Source of the DNA: RYN-230 sp963717125 | GTDB lineage: Bacteria; Actinomycetota; Actinomycetes; Streptosporangiales; Streptosporangiaceae | Length of the DNA stretch: 64,000 nt | Assembly: GCA_963717125.1 (NCBI GenBank) | Contig: CAVQVG010000007.1 | Location: 1,054,001-1,118,000 of the forward strand | Reading direction: 5' to 3' | In this document: piece by piece, positions 8,848 to 16,789 of the stretch | Layout of the letters: every line of letters begins with the position of its first letter | How positions within the stretch are numbered: position 1 is the first letter of the stretch | Notes under the pieces: model-generated | Databases searched by the model: none | What the model was told of the DNA's origin: nothing | The model's input: only the letters and a program-made list of their open reading frames with translations | Program-made: the position numbers and the translations under genes

Positions 8848-9893
8848 CGCTGCTCACCGCCGCGGTCGAGGATTGAGCTGCGGGAGAACGAGTGCAGGAA
8901 GCCACCCACCCGGCCACGCCGTGGCGGTTCCGCCAGCAGCACGGGAGTCGGGTCGGTGGGCCGCAGCCTGCGCCCGGCGATGGTGCTGACATTGGCGGCG
9001 TCGCGCAGCCGCGGATTCCCCAGCTCGTCGAATCCGGTGTTGAGCAGCACCAGCGCCGTGCCCATCAGCGCCACGGCAATCCCGGGTGGCGCGAACCACC
9101 ACCAAGCGCCGAGCTGCAGGGCCTGCTGGCTCTCCGCCCAGTAGAGCATCGTGCCGAGGCTCCAGCTGGACAGGTCGGTGACGCCGATGAAGGCCAGGGC
9201 AACCGAGGCGCCGATCGCGTAGAGCACAGTATTCACGAAGCTGGCCGCGATCAGGCCGGTCTCGTTCGGGATGATCTCGAAGGCCAGGATCCGCCAGGTC
9301 TTCTCGCCGGTCTCGCGGGACGCCGCGACGAAGTCCCGGCCCCGGATCGCCATGGTCTGCGCGCGTACCAGCCGAGCCCCCCAGGGCCAGCCCAGCAGGC
9401 TGAGCACCAGGATCGTTGGCGCCTGGCCCCGCTGCGGCAGGTATCCGAGCAGCACGATCAGCAGCGGCAGCGCCGGAATCACCAGGAAGACGTTGGTTAG
9501 CAGCGACAGCAGCTCGTCCCAGAACCCGCCGAGGAAGGCAGCCGTCACCCCGACGATGACCGCCAGCACCGTCGCCACGACCCCCACGATGAGCCCCAGC
9601 TCAAGCGTCAGCCGGATCCCGACGAGCAGCTGGGACAGGACGTCCTGCCCGCTCTGCGTCGTGCCGAGCAGGTGCGCAGCGCTCGGCGGCTGCAGGGACA
9701 AGCTCGGCGACGGGTTCTGGAACGAGGGGTCGTAGGGCGTGACCATCGGGCCGATGATGGCCGCCAGGACAAAGAACCCGAGGAGGATGACGCCCACCTT
9801 GGCGTTGGTCGGCAGCCGCCGCCAGCGGCCAAGCTGCTGCGGCCTGGCGGACAGCGAGGATGGCTCGGCACTGACGGGCAGCACGACGGTCAT
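8844..9893 (-). CDS. Opp/Dpp-type ABC transporter permease (OppC/DppC position)
   Basis: 349 residues, ATG at 9893, overlapping both neighbours. It has an N-terminal cytoplasmic tail, a first membrane helix (VGVILLGFFVLAAIIGP), the DppC-type segment LLGTTQSGQDVLSQLL, and then the usual binding-protein-dependent permease core. The coupling (EAA) loop is AASRETGEKTWRIL, followed by FEIIPNE. The C-terminal tail after the last helix is longer than usual and basic. It pairs with the permease at 9890-10876. Confidence 0.92.
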   Translation of the reverse strand: MTVVLPVSAEPSSLSARPQQLGRWRRLPTNAKVGVILLGFFVLAAIIGPMVTPYDPSFQNPSPSLSLQPPSAAHLLGTTQSGQDVLSQLLVGIRLTLELGLIVGVVATVLAVIVGVTAAFLGGFWDELLSLLTNVFLVIPALPLLIVLLGYLPQRGQAPTILVLSLLGWPWGARLVRAQTMAIRGRDFVAASRETGEKTWRILAFEIIPNETGLIAASFVNTVLYAIGASVALAFIGVTDLSSWSLGTMLYWAESQQALQLGAWWWFAPPGIAVALMGTALVLLNTGFDELGNPRLRDAANVSTIAGRRLRPTDPTPVLLAEPPRRGRVGGFLHSFSRSSILDRGGEQR

Positions 9894-10876
9894 CTGGCCC
9901 CCTCTCGGCTACGGGCGCGGGGATCGACGGCCACGATGATGAGGTCGACGATCAGGTTGGCGATCAGGACGGCGAACGTGATGACCAGGAAGATCGCCTG
10001 CATCAGCGGGTAGTCGTTGGAGGAGACCGCGCTCAGCAGCAGCAGGCCGATGCCGGGATAGGAGAAGACGATCTCCATGATCAGTGCCCCGGAGACGACG
10101 AAGCCGAGCGCGAGGCCGAATCCCTGCAACTGCGGGAGGAACGCGTTGCGCGCCGCATAGCTGAGCACCACCCGGCGGCTGGGCAGGCCCTTCGCCTGCC
10201 CGGCGAGCACGTAGTCCTCGCCGATGGTGGTGACCATCACGTTCCGCATCTGCAGCATCCAGCCGGCCACGGAGGCGATCACGATGGTGAAGGCGGGCAA
10301 GATCGAGTGGTACACGGCGCTGCCGATGAACGGCAGGTTCCAGCCGGGGGTGACGGTCTGCGAGAACCCCTGGCCGATCGGGAAGAGGTGCAGGTTGACG
10401 GCGAGCACCTCCAGCAGGATCAGCGCGAGGAAGAAGTAGGGAATCGCCTGGAAGAACATCAGGCCGGGCAGCGAGCGGTCCACCCAGCCGCCGCGCCGCC
10501 AGGCCGCCACGATGCCGAGCCCGGTGCCGACGAGGAAGGCGATGACGGTCGCGGTTCCGACCAGCGTGAGCGTCCACGGGATGGTCTGCGCGAGCAGGCT
10601 GGACACCGACGCCGGGTACTGGCTGACCGAGGTGCCGAAGTTGAGATGGGCGACATCGTCGAGATACGACACGTACTGGTGCCAGAGCGAGCCGGGATGG
10701 CCGACGCCGAGCATCGCCTCGATCGCCTTATAAGCGGAGGGCTGCAGGTTAGGGAACTTCGCCATGATGGCCTGGACGGCATTGCCCGGCATCGCGCGCG
10801 GGATGAAGAAGTTGATGGTCAGCGCCACCCAGGCCGCGACGAGATAGAACGCCAGGCGGCGGAGGATAAAGGACAT
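9890..10876 (-). CDS. Opp/Dpp-type ABC transporter permease (OppB/DppB position)
   Basis: 328 residues, ATG at 10876, only 9 bp after the LacI regulator stop and overlapping the next permease by 4 bp. The N-terminus MSFILRRLAFYLVAAWVALT and the segment FFIPRAMPGNAV are typical of DppB. The EAA coupling loop is AGQAKGLPSRRVVLSYAARN, and the ending (LIVDLIIVAVDPRAR) is standard. Its position directly behind the regulator gene indicates that regulator and transporter share one transcript. Confidence 0.92.
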   Translation of the reverse strand: MSFILRRLAFYLVAAWVALTINFFIPRAMPGNAVQAIMAKFPNLQPSAYKAIEAMLGVGHPGSLWHQYVSYLDDVAHLNFGTSVSQYPASVSSLLAQTIPWTLTLVGTATVIAFLVGTGLGIVAAWRRGGWVDRSLPGLMFFQAIPYFFLALILLEVLAVNLHLFPIGQGFSQTVTPGWNLPFIGSAVYHSILPAFTIVIASVAGWMLQMRNVMVTTIGEDYVLAGQAKGLPSRRVVLSYAARNAFLPQLQGFGLALGFVVSGALIMEIVFSYPGIGLLLLSAVSSNDYPLMQAIFLVITFAVLIANLIVDLIIVAVDPRARSREGAR

Positions 10877-10885
10877 CGCCTGCTC

Positions 10886-12049
10886 CTAGCTCGCTCTGGG
10901 CCGGGAAGGCCGCGGACGCGGGAGGCCGGACGGGTGTGCGGGGTCGGCGGATGCCGGTCCGGCTCGGCTGCTGAGCCTGCTGCCGCGCACCGGCTTCACC
11001 GGCTCCCGGGTGACGGTCCCGGGCGGGCAGCCGCAACTGGAGCGCAGGACGAGTTCGGTGGGCAGCACCTCGACCTGGCGGCGCAGGCCCGGCCGGGCGA
11101 TGCGGTCGAGCAGCCGGATGCAGGCCCGCTCGCCGAGCAGGCGCATCGGCTGGTGCACGGTGGTGAGCGGCGGCTCGCTGAGGCTGCCCGGGTAGATGTC
11201 ATCGAAGCCGACCAGGGCCATGTCCCGCGGCACCCGGACGCCTGCTGCCGTCAGCGCCTGCAGGACGCCGATCGCCATCTGGTCGTTGCCGCACACGACG
11301 GCGTCCGGAAGGGCAGACCCGTGCTGTGCGAGCATGCTCTGCCCGGCTTCCTCGCCACTCTGCACGCTGAAATGTCCCTGGTAGGTGCCGATGAGGGCGC
11401 AGGCGGGATGGGCGCGCAGCACCTGCTCCAGGCCGAGCCGCCGCTCCCTCGCATCCGCGACACCGGCCGGGCCCTCGACGTGGAACAGCCGCCGCCGGTG
11501 ATGGACCTCGATCAGGTGCGTAACCAGCGCAGCGGAGCCCGAGCGGTTGTCGGCCGTCACCACGTCAGCCGCGCTGTCGCCGGGGGCCCCGGCGATGACC
11601 ACGACCGGAACCCGCTCGGCAAATCGTGCTAGCAACGGCGACGGGACCACGCTCTGGCCGATGAGGATCCCGTCCACCTTGCCGGTCAGCGCCTGCAGCC
11701 GCGGGAAATCTCGCTCGTCTTCGCCGTTGACATAGGTGATCAGCAGCGACCAGCCGCGATCGCTGATGCCAGCGCCGACGCCGCGCATGACCTCGTCGTA
11801 GTACAGCAGGTTCATGTTCTCCACGTCGTACTGCCGGGAATGGCTCTCGACGCAGACGAATCCGATGATCTCCTTGCGCCGCCGCGACAGGCTCTGCGCG
11901 GCGCCGTCGGGGACGTAGCCGAGCTGCTCGATCACCTGGTTCACGCGCAATCTGGTGCTGTCCCGCACCCGGTCCTGCCCGTGCACCACCCGGGAGACGG
12001 TGGCCGTAGAGACCCCGGCCTCCCGGGCGACGTCGTACAGGGTTACCAC
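10886..12049 (-). CDS. LacI-family transcriptional regulator
   Basis: 387 residues from the GTG at 12049. That start is chosen because GGGAGGAA lies 4-5 nt upstream and the helix-turn-helix begins at once (VTLYDVAREAGVSTATVSRV). A start further upstream at 12103 would add an atypical tail. The hinge helix region (YVPDGAAQSLSRRR) precedes a periplasmic-binding-protein-like sensor domain with VDGILIG, FHVEGP, AVVCGNDQMAIGVL and VGFDDI. The C-terminus is Arg/Ser/Pro-rich. It is the first gene of the transporter operon, so it is probably autoregulated through the two operators at 12235-12266, which also face the beta-glucosidase gene. The inducer is probably the imported sugar. Confidence 0.92.
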   Translation of the reverse strand: MVTLYDVAREAGVSTATVSRVVHGQDRVRDSTRLRVNQVIEQLGYVPDGAAQSLSRRRKEIIGFVCVESHSRQYDVENMNLLYYDEVMRGVGAGISDRGWSLLITYVNGEDERDFPRLQALTGKVDGILIGQSVVPSPLLARFAERVPVVVIAGAPGDSAADVVTADNRSGSAALVTHLIEVHHRRRLFHVEGPAGVADARERRLGLEQVLRAHPACALIGTYQGHFSVQSGEEAGQSMLAQHGSALPDAVVCGNDQMAIGVLQALTAAGVRVPRDMALVGFDDIYPGSLSEPPLTTVHQPMRLLGERACIRLLDRIARPGLRRQVEVLPTELVLRSSCGCPPGTVTREPVKPVRGSRLSSRAGPASADPAHPSGLPRPRPSRPRAS

Positions 12050-12234
12050 GTTTCCTCCCAGGTCAGCGGCGGTTGCTGGCGAGGCTGGGGCGGGGTCATC
12101 CACCTGGGGCTGGGGGTCGTCAGGCCCGGGATCTTCGGTCCGGGCTGAGGGCTATGCGGTTGCGCCGGCTCCGATGCGCCCCGTCCGGCAGGACGGCCGC
12201 ATCCGTGGTGAAGCGCATGCAATGTTCATTTGTC

Positions 12235-12266
12235 TAAGCGCTTACATCCGGGAATCTAAGCGCTTA
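12235..12266. promoter_or_regulatory. Two identical LacI-type operators
   Basis: The palindrome TAAGCGCTTA occurs at 12235-12244 and again at 12257-12266, each inside the longer identical context TCTAAGCGCTTACA. Centres are 22 bp apart, about two helical turns, so two dimers would bind on the same face. A central CG with symmetric flanks is the standard LacI/GalR operator form. The sites lie between the regulator start (12049) and the beta-glucosidase start (12348), so they probably control both directions. Confidence 0.85.
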
Positions 12267-12347
12267 CACTAAGACCCGTTATGGGGGCCGTCAAGGGTTT
12301 CCGGCTCGTTACCAGATGGTTACGGCAGTGCACAAAAGGAGTGGCTG

Positions 12348-13769
12348 ATGACGACAGCAGGGGCGGACGCAAGCGGCAGGCTGTCCTTCCCCGCGGGCTT
12401 TGCCTGGGGAGCCGCGACCGCCGCCTACCAGATCGAGGGCGCGGCCGCCGAGGACGGCCGCGGCGTGTCGGTCTGGGATACCTTCAGCCGGACGCCGGGC
12501 AAGGTCCGCGGCGGCGACACCGGGGACATCGCCTGCGACTCCTACCATCGCTACCGGGAGGATGTCGAGCTGATCGCCTCGCTCGGCCTTAACTCTCACC
12601 GGTTCTCGATATCGTGGCCGCGTATCCAGCCCGGCGGCCGTGGGCCGGCGAACCAGAAAGGCCTGGACCATTACCGGGCGCTCCTCGACGAACTTGGCGA
12701 GCGGGGCATTTCCGCAGCCGTGACGCTCTACCACTGGGACCTGCCGCAGGAACTCCAGGACGAGGGGGGCTGGGCGGTACGCAGCACGGCACAGCGCTTC
12801 GCCGACTTCGCGGCGATCGTCGCCGAGGCGCTCGGGGACCGCGTCACCCGCTGGATCACCGTGAACGAGCCGCAGATCGTGGTCAGCCACGGCTACCGCG
12901 ACGGCGTGCACGCGCCCGGGCTCCGGGATGCCGCGGCGGCCGCGGCCGCGGCTCATCACCTGCTGCTCGGGCACGGGCTGGCGACACAGGCACTGCGCTC
13001 GCTGCTGCCGGACGGGCCGGAGGTCGGCATCTCCCTCGACCTGCATCCGGTCAGGCTGCCAGCGGGGCAGCCGTCGGCGGCCTTGGAGCAGGCGCGGCTG
13101 ATCACCGACGCCGAGGAGAACGGCATCTGCCTGGAGCCGCTGCTGCGGGGCCGCTACCCGGAGCACGCGCGGCCATCGGTCCTGCCGCCGGCGTCACTGA
13201 TCGCTGCAGGCGACATGGAGACGATCAGCCAGCCCCTCGATTTCCTCGGCATCAACTACTACGCCCCTGTCCACTTGCGCGCGGGTGACCCCGCCGACCT
13301 CCGCCGGACCGAGAAGCCGGCTCACTGCGGGGTGCCCGGGGTGGTGGAGTACCGCCCGGACGGTCTCGAGGTGACGTCGATGGGCTGGCCCATCGACCCT
13401 GACGGCCTGCACGGCCTGCTGCTGCGGCTGTCGGCGGATGCGCCGGGCCTGCCGCTGTACGTGACCGAGAACGGCTGCGCCGCCGAGGACTACGTGAACC
13501 CAGAGGGCGTCGTAGATGATTTCGAGCGGGTCAGCTACCTGCACCGGCACCTGGCGGTTGCGGCCCGGGCCATCGGCGAGGGCGTCAACCTGGCCGGCTA
13601 CTTCGTCTGGTCGCTGCTGGACAACTTCGAGTGGGGCTGGGGTTACCAGAAGCGGTTCGGGCTGGTCTTCGTCAACTTCGGCACCCAGCGCCGCATTCCC
13701 AAGTCGAGCGCCCGGTTCTACTCGGACGTGGCGCGCGCCAACTCCGTACCGTCACTCCCGGCCGGCTGA
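12348..13769 (+). CDS. Glycoside hydrolase family 1 beta-glucosidase
   Basis: 473 residues, ATG preceded by AAAAGGAG. The GH1 N-terminal signature is clear (FPAGFAWGAATAAYQIEGA). The acid/base glutamate is E174 in TVNEPQ and the nucleophile E374 in YVTENG. Other GH1 markers are HRFSISWPRI, LYHWDLPQ and the aglycone-side LLDNFEWGWGY. There is no signal peptide, so it works in the cytoplasm on imported beta-glucosides (or beta-galactosides/fucosides, which GH1 also covers). It is transcribed away from the LacI/transporter operon across shared operators. The product is probably passed to the dehydrogenase/isomerase set or to the kinase at 13824-14489. Confidence 0.95.
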   Translation: MTTAGADASGRLSFPAGFAWGAATAAYQIEGAAAEDGRGVSVWDTFSRTPGKVRGGDTGDIACDSYHRYREDVELIASLGLNSHRFSISWPRIQPGGRGPANQKGLDHYRALLDELGERGISAAVTLYHWDLPQELQDEGGWAVRSTAQRFADFAAIVAEALGDRVTRWITVNEPQIVVSHGYRDGVHAPGLRDAAAAAAAAHHLLLGHGLATQALRSLLPDGPEVGISLDLHPVRLPAGQPSAALEQARLITDAEENGICLEPLLRGRYPEHARPSVLPPASLIAAGDMETISQPLDFLGINYYAPVHLRAGDPADLRRTEKPAHCGVPGVVEYRPDGLEVTSMGWPIDPDGLHGLLLRLSADAPGLPLYVTENGCAAEDYVNPEGVVDDFERVSYLHRHLAVAARAIGEGVNLAGYFVWSLLDNFEWGWGYQKRFGLVFVNFGTQRRIPKSSARFYSDVARANSVPSLPAG

Positions 13770-13823
13770 CTCCGCCTGCCGGGCCAGCGCCGCAGCGGGG
13801 CCAGGCTCCACCATGCACCGCGC

Positions 13824-14489
13824 TCATGACACACTTCGCGCCGCGCTGACTGAGTAACCGGCCGGGGTGACCGAAATGGTCAGGTCGGCGCGCGGTTTGG
13901 TCGCTTCGATCAGCTCGGCGTTGCGCTGGTCGGGGCCGGTGGCCCGGGCTGCCGCCTCGGCGGCGCTCCGGCCGTAGCGTACGTGCCGGTCGGTCAGCCA
14001 GCGCAGCCGGGCCGGCTCGTCCGGGTCGAGGTACCAGACCTCGTCGAGCAGGCCGGCCAGCCCGGCCCACCGGCCGGACCGGACCAGCAGGTAGTTGCCT
14101 TCGGTAATGACCAGCCGCACGTCCGGCGGCACGCGGATCGCGTTCGCAACCGAGTCCTCGATCTCGCGGCGGAACTCCGGCGCGTACACGGTGCCCTCGG
14201 TGGGATCCCGCAGCCGGCGCAGCAGCGCCACATAGCCGGCCGCGTCGAAGGTGTCCGGCGCGCCCTTGCGGTGCACCGTGCCGAGTTTCTCCAGCACATG
14301 GTGGGCCAGGTGAAAGCCGTCCAGCGGGACGAGCGAGGCGTGCGGCGCCAGCTCGGCCAGCAGCTGGCCGGCCAGCGTGCTCTTGCCCGCGGCGGGCGGC
14401 CCGGTGATGCCCAGGATGGCCCGCCCCGGCTGGCCGGCCAGGGCGGCCGCGCGCTGCGCCAGCTGCTGGACCGCCGGATCCGACCGCAC
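13824..14489 (-). CDS. P-loop nucleoside/sugar kinase-like protein (uridine kinase superfamily)
   Basis: 221 residues, GTG at 14489. Walker A is GPPAAGKST near residue 31. The uridine-kinase/pantothenate-kinase-like features follow: PLDGFHLAHHVLEKLG (the DGFH motif), KGAPDTFDAAGYVALL, FRREIEDSV, and ITEGNYLLV for the second-strand acid. The C-terminal lid has arginines (DRHVRYGRSAAEA). Proteins of this type are annotated as nucleoside/nucleotide or sugar kinases; the substrate here is unknown. It converges with the beta-glucosidase gene and may be independent of it. Confidence 0.8.
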   Translation of the reverse strand: MRSDPAVQQLAQRAAALAGQPGRAILGITGPPAAGKSTLAGQLLAELAPHASLVPLDGFHLAHHVLEKLGTVHRKGAPDTFDAAGYVALLRRLRDPTEGTVYAPEFRREIEDSVANAIRVPPDVRLVITEGNYLLVRSGRWAGLAGLLDEVWYLDPDEPARLRWLTDRHVRYGRSAAEAAARATGPDQRNAELIEATKPRADLTISVTPAGYSVSAARSVS

Positions 14490-14504
14490 TGGGCCAGCAT
14501 AGGG

Positions 14505-14740
14505 AATCGGCTCTGCTTCTTTGCGCCTCCGGGGGCGCTCTGCTTCCTTGCGCCTCCGGGGGCGCTATACCCGCCGCCTTCCCTCGTCGCTCAGTCGCTC
14601 GTACTCTGCTTCCTTGAGCCTCCGGGGGGCTTTTGCCCGCCTCCTTCCCTCCTCGCTCGTTCCTCGCTCGTCAGTCCAGTCGGCGGCGCCCCCCTTCGGC
14701 TCGGCAGTCCAGTCGGCGGCGCGCCCCCTTCGGCGCGGGC
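14505..14740 (+). repeat. Cluster of GC-rich direct repeats (left copy)
   Basis: Several degenerate copies of TGCTTCCTTGAGCCTCCGG-type and CTCGTTCCTCGCTCG-type units are followed by two copies of CAGTCCAGTCGGCGGCGC with CCCCCTTCGG spacers. The cluster begins in the intergenic region and runs into the 3' end of the fused ATPase gene, where it encodes the tail (GGAPPTGLPS, RGAPPTGLTSEERARR, KPPGGSRK). The same units in the same orientation are found at 16575-16785 at the other end of the gene. Confidence 0.8.
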
Positions 14741-16789
14741 GCCGGGGCGGGCCAGCCGGGGCGCGTCGGCCAGCAGCTGCGCGGTGTACGCGCTGCCCGG
14801 CTGGGCCAGGATCTGTTCGGCCGGCCCGGCCTCGACGATCTGACCGTGCCGCAGCACCACCGCGGTCTGGGCCACGCTGCGCACCAGGGCCAGGTTGTGC
14901 GTGATGAAGATCATCGCCAGCTGGCGCTGTGCGGCCGCGGCCCGGAGCAGTTCCACGATGACCGCCTGCACCGAGACGTCCAGCGCGGAGGTGACCTCAT
15001 CGCAGATCAGCACGTCCGGCTCGGCGGCCAGGGCGCGCGCGATGGCGACCCGCTGCCGCTCGCCGCCGGACAGCTGATCCGGGTAGCGGGCCAGGAAGCT
15101 GCCGCCCAGCGCGACGTCGTTGAGCACCTGGGCGACCCGGTCGGCCTGCTCCCCGCGGGGCAGGCCGAGGAAGCGCTGCACCGGCTCGGCCACGATCTGG
15201 CCGACGGTCTTCCGCGGGTTTAGCGACGTGTAGGGGTTCTGGAACACGTACTGAATCTGCTTCAGCACCTGCTTCGGGCGGTGCCGGGCGGACCGGGCCA
15301 GCGGTACGCCGCGCAGCGTCACCTCGCCGGTCCAGTCCTGCTGCAGCCCGGTGATGCAGCGGGCCAGCGTGGTCTTGCCCGAGCCGGACTCGCCGACCAC
15401 GGCGATGCAGCCCGGCGCGGGCAGGTCCAGGTCGATGCCGGACAGCGCGGGCACGCCGCGGTACCGGGCCGACACCCCGCGGACCGAGAGCAGCGCGTCC
15501 GGCCCGGGGCCGACGGCGGCTGGCCCGGGCCGCGCCGGGCTGGCCAGCGCCACGCTCAGCTCCGGCGCGCGCCAGCAGCGCACGGCGTGGGTGGAGATGG
15601 TGTGGGACGGCGCCCCATCGCTGGAGATGGCATAGGCCGGCGCCACGTGGCTGGACCCGGCGCCGCCGGACAGCGTGAGCAGCTCCGGCTCGTGCTCGCG
15701 GCACTGCTCCAGGACCAGCTCGCAGCGCGCGGCGAACGAGCAGCCCGGGCCGCGCCGGCCGGGCGGCGGCTGCTGCCCGGGAATCCCGGCCAGCGGCCGG
15801 TCGCTGCCCGGCTCCGGCACCGCGGCCAGCAGCCCCCGGGTATAGGGGTGCAGCGGCCGGGCGAACAGCGCGGCCGCCGGGCCGGTCTCCACGATCCGGC
15901 CGGCGTACATGACGGCCACCTCGTCGGCCAGTTCGCTGACCACGGCCAGGTCGTGGCTGACGTAGACGGCGGCCACCCCGTAGCCGCGGCAGAGCCGCCG
16001 GATCGTGTCCAGGATGTGCCGCTGGGTGGACACGTCGAGGCCGGTGGTGGGCTCGTCGAGGACGATCAGCGCGGGCCGGCAGGCGAACGCCATGGCCAGC
16101 CCGACGCGCTGCTGCTGGCCGCCGGACAGCTGATGCGGGTACCGGCGCAGCAGGTCCGGCGTCGCGTCCAGGGACGCCTCGCGGAGCACCTCGCGGATCC
16201 GCGCCGCCGGGTCCGCGCTGCTCCCGGGGTGCACCCGGAGCGCCTCGCGGAGCTGGTAGCCGACCCGCAGGGCCGGGTTCAGCGCCGCCGCCGGGTCCTG
16301 CGGCACGTAGCTGACCATGGCCCCGCGCAGCGCGCGCAGCCGGGCCGGCTTGAGCCGGAGCAGGTCGGCGCCGTCCAGCCGGATCTCCCCGCCGGCCACG
16401 GACAGGCCGCGCCGGGTGTACCCGAGCAGGGCCAGGGCGACCGTGGTCTTCCCGGACCCGGACTCGCCGACCAGGCCGAGCACCGCCCCGGGCCGCACCG
16501 CGAACGAGATTCCGCTGACCACCGGCGGCCCGTGCCGCCCGCTCCTGATCTCCAGCTCACGCACTTCAAGGCGGTGCTTCTTTGAGCCTCCGGGGGGCTT
16601 GGACCCGCCGACTTCCCTCGTCGCTTGTCGCTCGTTCCTCGCTCCGCGCTCCTCAGTCCAGTCGGCGGCGCCCCCCTTTGGCTCGGCAGTCCAGTCGGCG
16701 GCGCGCCCCCTTCGGCGCGGCTCCTTCCCCTCCTCGCTCGTTCCTCGCTCGTCAGTCCAGTCGGCGGCACGCCCCTTTGGCTCGTTCAT
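14591..16789 (-). CDS. Fused Opp/Dpp-type ABC ATPases (two nucleotide-binding domains) with repeat-derived tails
   Basis: 732 residues. The ATG at 16789 overlaps the upstream permease stop (ATGA), which supports this start. Domain 1 (about 75-400): GESGSGKTT, signature LSGGQQQRVGLAMAFA, VLDEPTTGLD, and the cysteine tail CSFAARCELVLEQC. Domain 2 (about 430-680): GESGSGKTT, VFQNPYTSLNP, LSGGERQRVAIARALA, ICDEVTSALD. It therefore replaces separate DppD and DppF proteins. Residues 1-70 (RGRAADWT and GGAADWTEERG repeats, KPPGGSKK) and the last ~50 (GGAPPTGLPS, EERARREGG, KPPGGSRK) are low complexity. They are encoded by the direct repeats that flank the gene, partly in a shifted frame. The tails are probably disordered and dispensable. 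Confidence 0.9.
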   Translation of the reverse strand: MNEPKGRAADWTDERGTSEEGKEPRRRGRAADWTAEPKGGAADWTEERGARNERQATREVGGSKPPGGSKKHRLEVRELEIRSGRHGPPVVSGISFAVRPGAVLGLVGESGSGKTTVALALLGYTRRGLSVAGGEIRLDGADLLRLKPARLRALRGAMVSYVPQDPAAALNPALRVGYQLREALRVHPGSSADPAARIREVLREASLDATPDLLRRYPHQLSGGQQQRVGLAMAFACRPALIVLDEPTTGLDVSTQRHILDTIRRLCRGYGVAAVYVSHDLAVVSELADEVAVMYAGRIVETGPAAALFARPLHPYTRGLLAAVPEPGSDRPLAGIPGQQPPPGRRGPGCSFAARCELVLEQCREHEPELLTLSGGAGSSHVAPAYAISSDGAPSHTISTHAVRCWRAPELSVALASPARPGPAAVGPGPDALLSVRGVSARYRGVPALSGIDLDLPAPGCIAVVGESGSGKTTLARCITGLQQDWTGEVTLRGVPLARSARHRPKQVLKQIQYVFQNPYTSLNPRKTVGQIVAEPVQRFLGLPRGEQADRVAQVLNDVALGGSFLARYPDQLSGGERQRVAIARALAAEPDVLICDEVTSALDVSVQAVIVELLRAAAAQRQLAMIFITHNLALVRSVAQTAVVLRHGQIVEAGPAEQILAQPGSAYTAQLLADAPRLARPGARAEGGAPPTGLPSRRGAPPTGLTSEERARREGGGQKPPGGSRKQSTSD
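16575..16785 (+). repeat. Cluster of GC-rich direct repeats (right copy)
   Basis: This holds the same units as at 14505-14740, in the same order: TTTGAGCCTCCGGGGGGCTT, then CTCGTTCCTCGCTC-type words, then CAGTCCAGTCGGCGG three times. It lies inside the 5' end of the fused ATPase gene and encodes its N-terminal ADWT-rich tail. Two copies in direct orientation about 2 kb apart bracket the ATPase core. Confidence 0.8.

Noticed and set aside
15281..16585. 434-residue plus-strand frame opposite the fused ATPase
   Set aside because: Antisense to well-defined Walker and signature motifs; composition is typical of a shadow.
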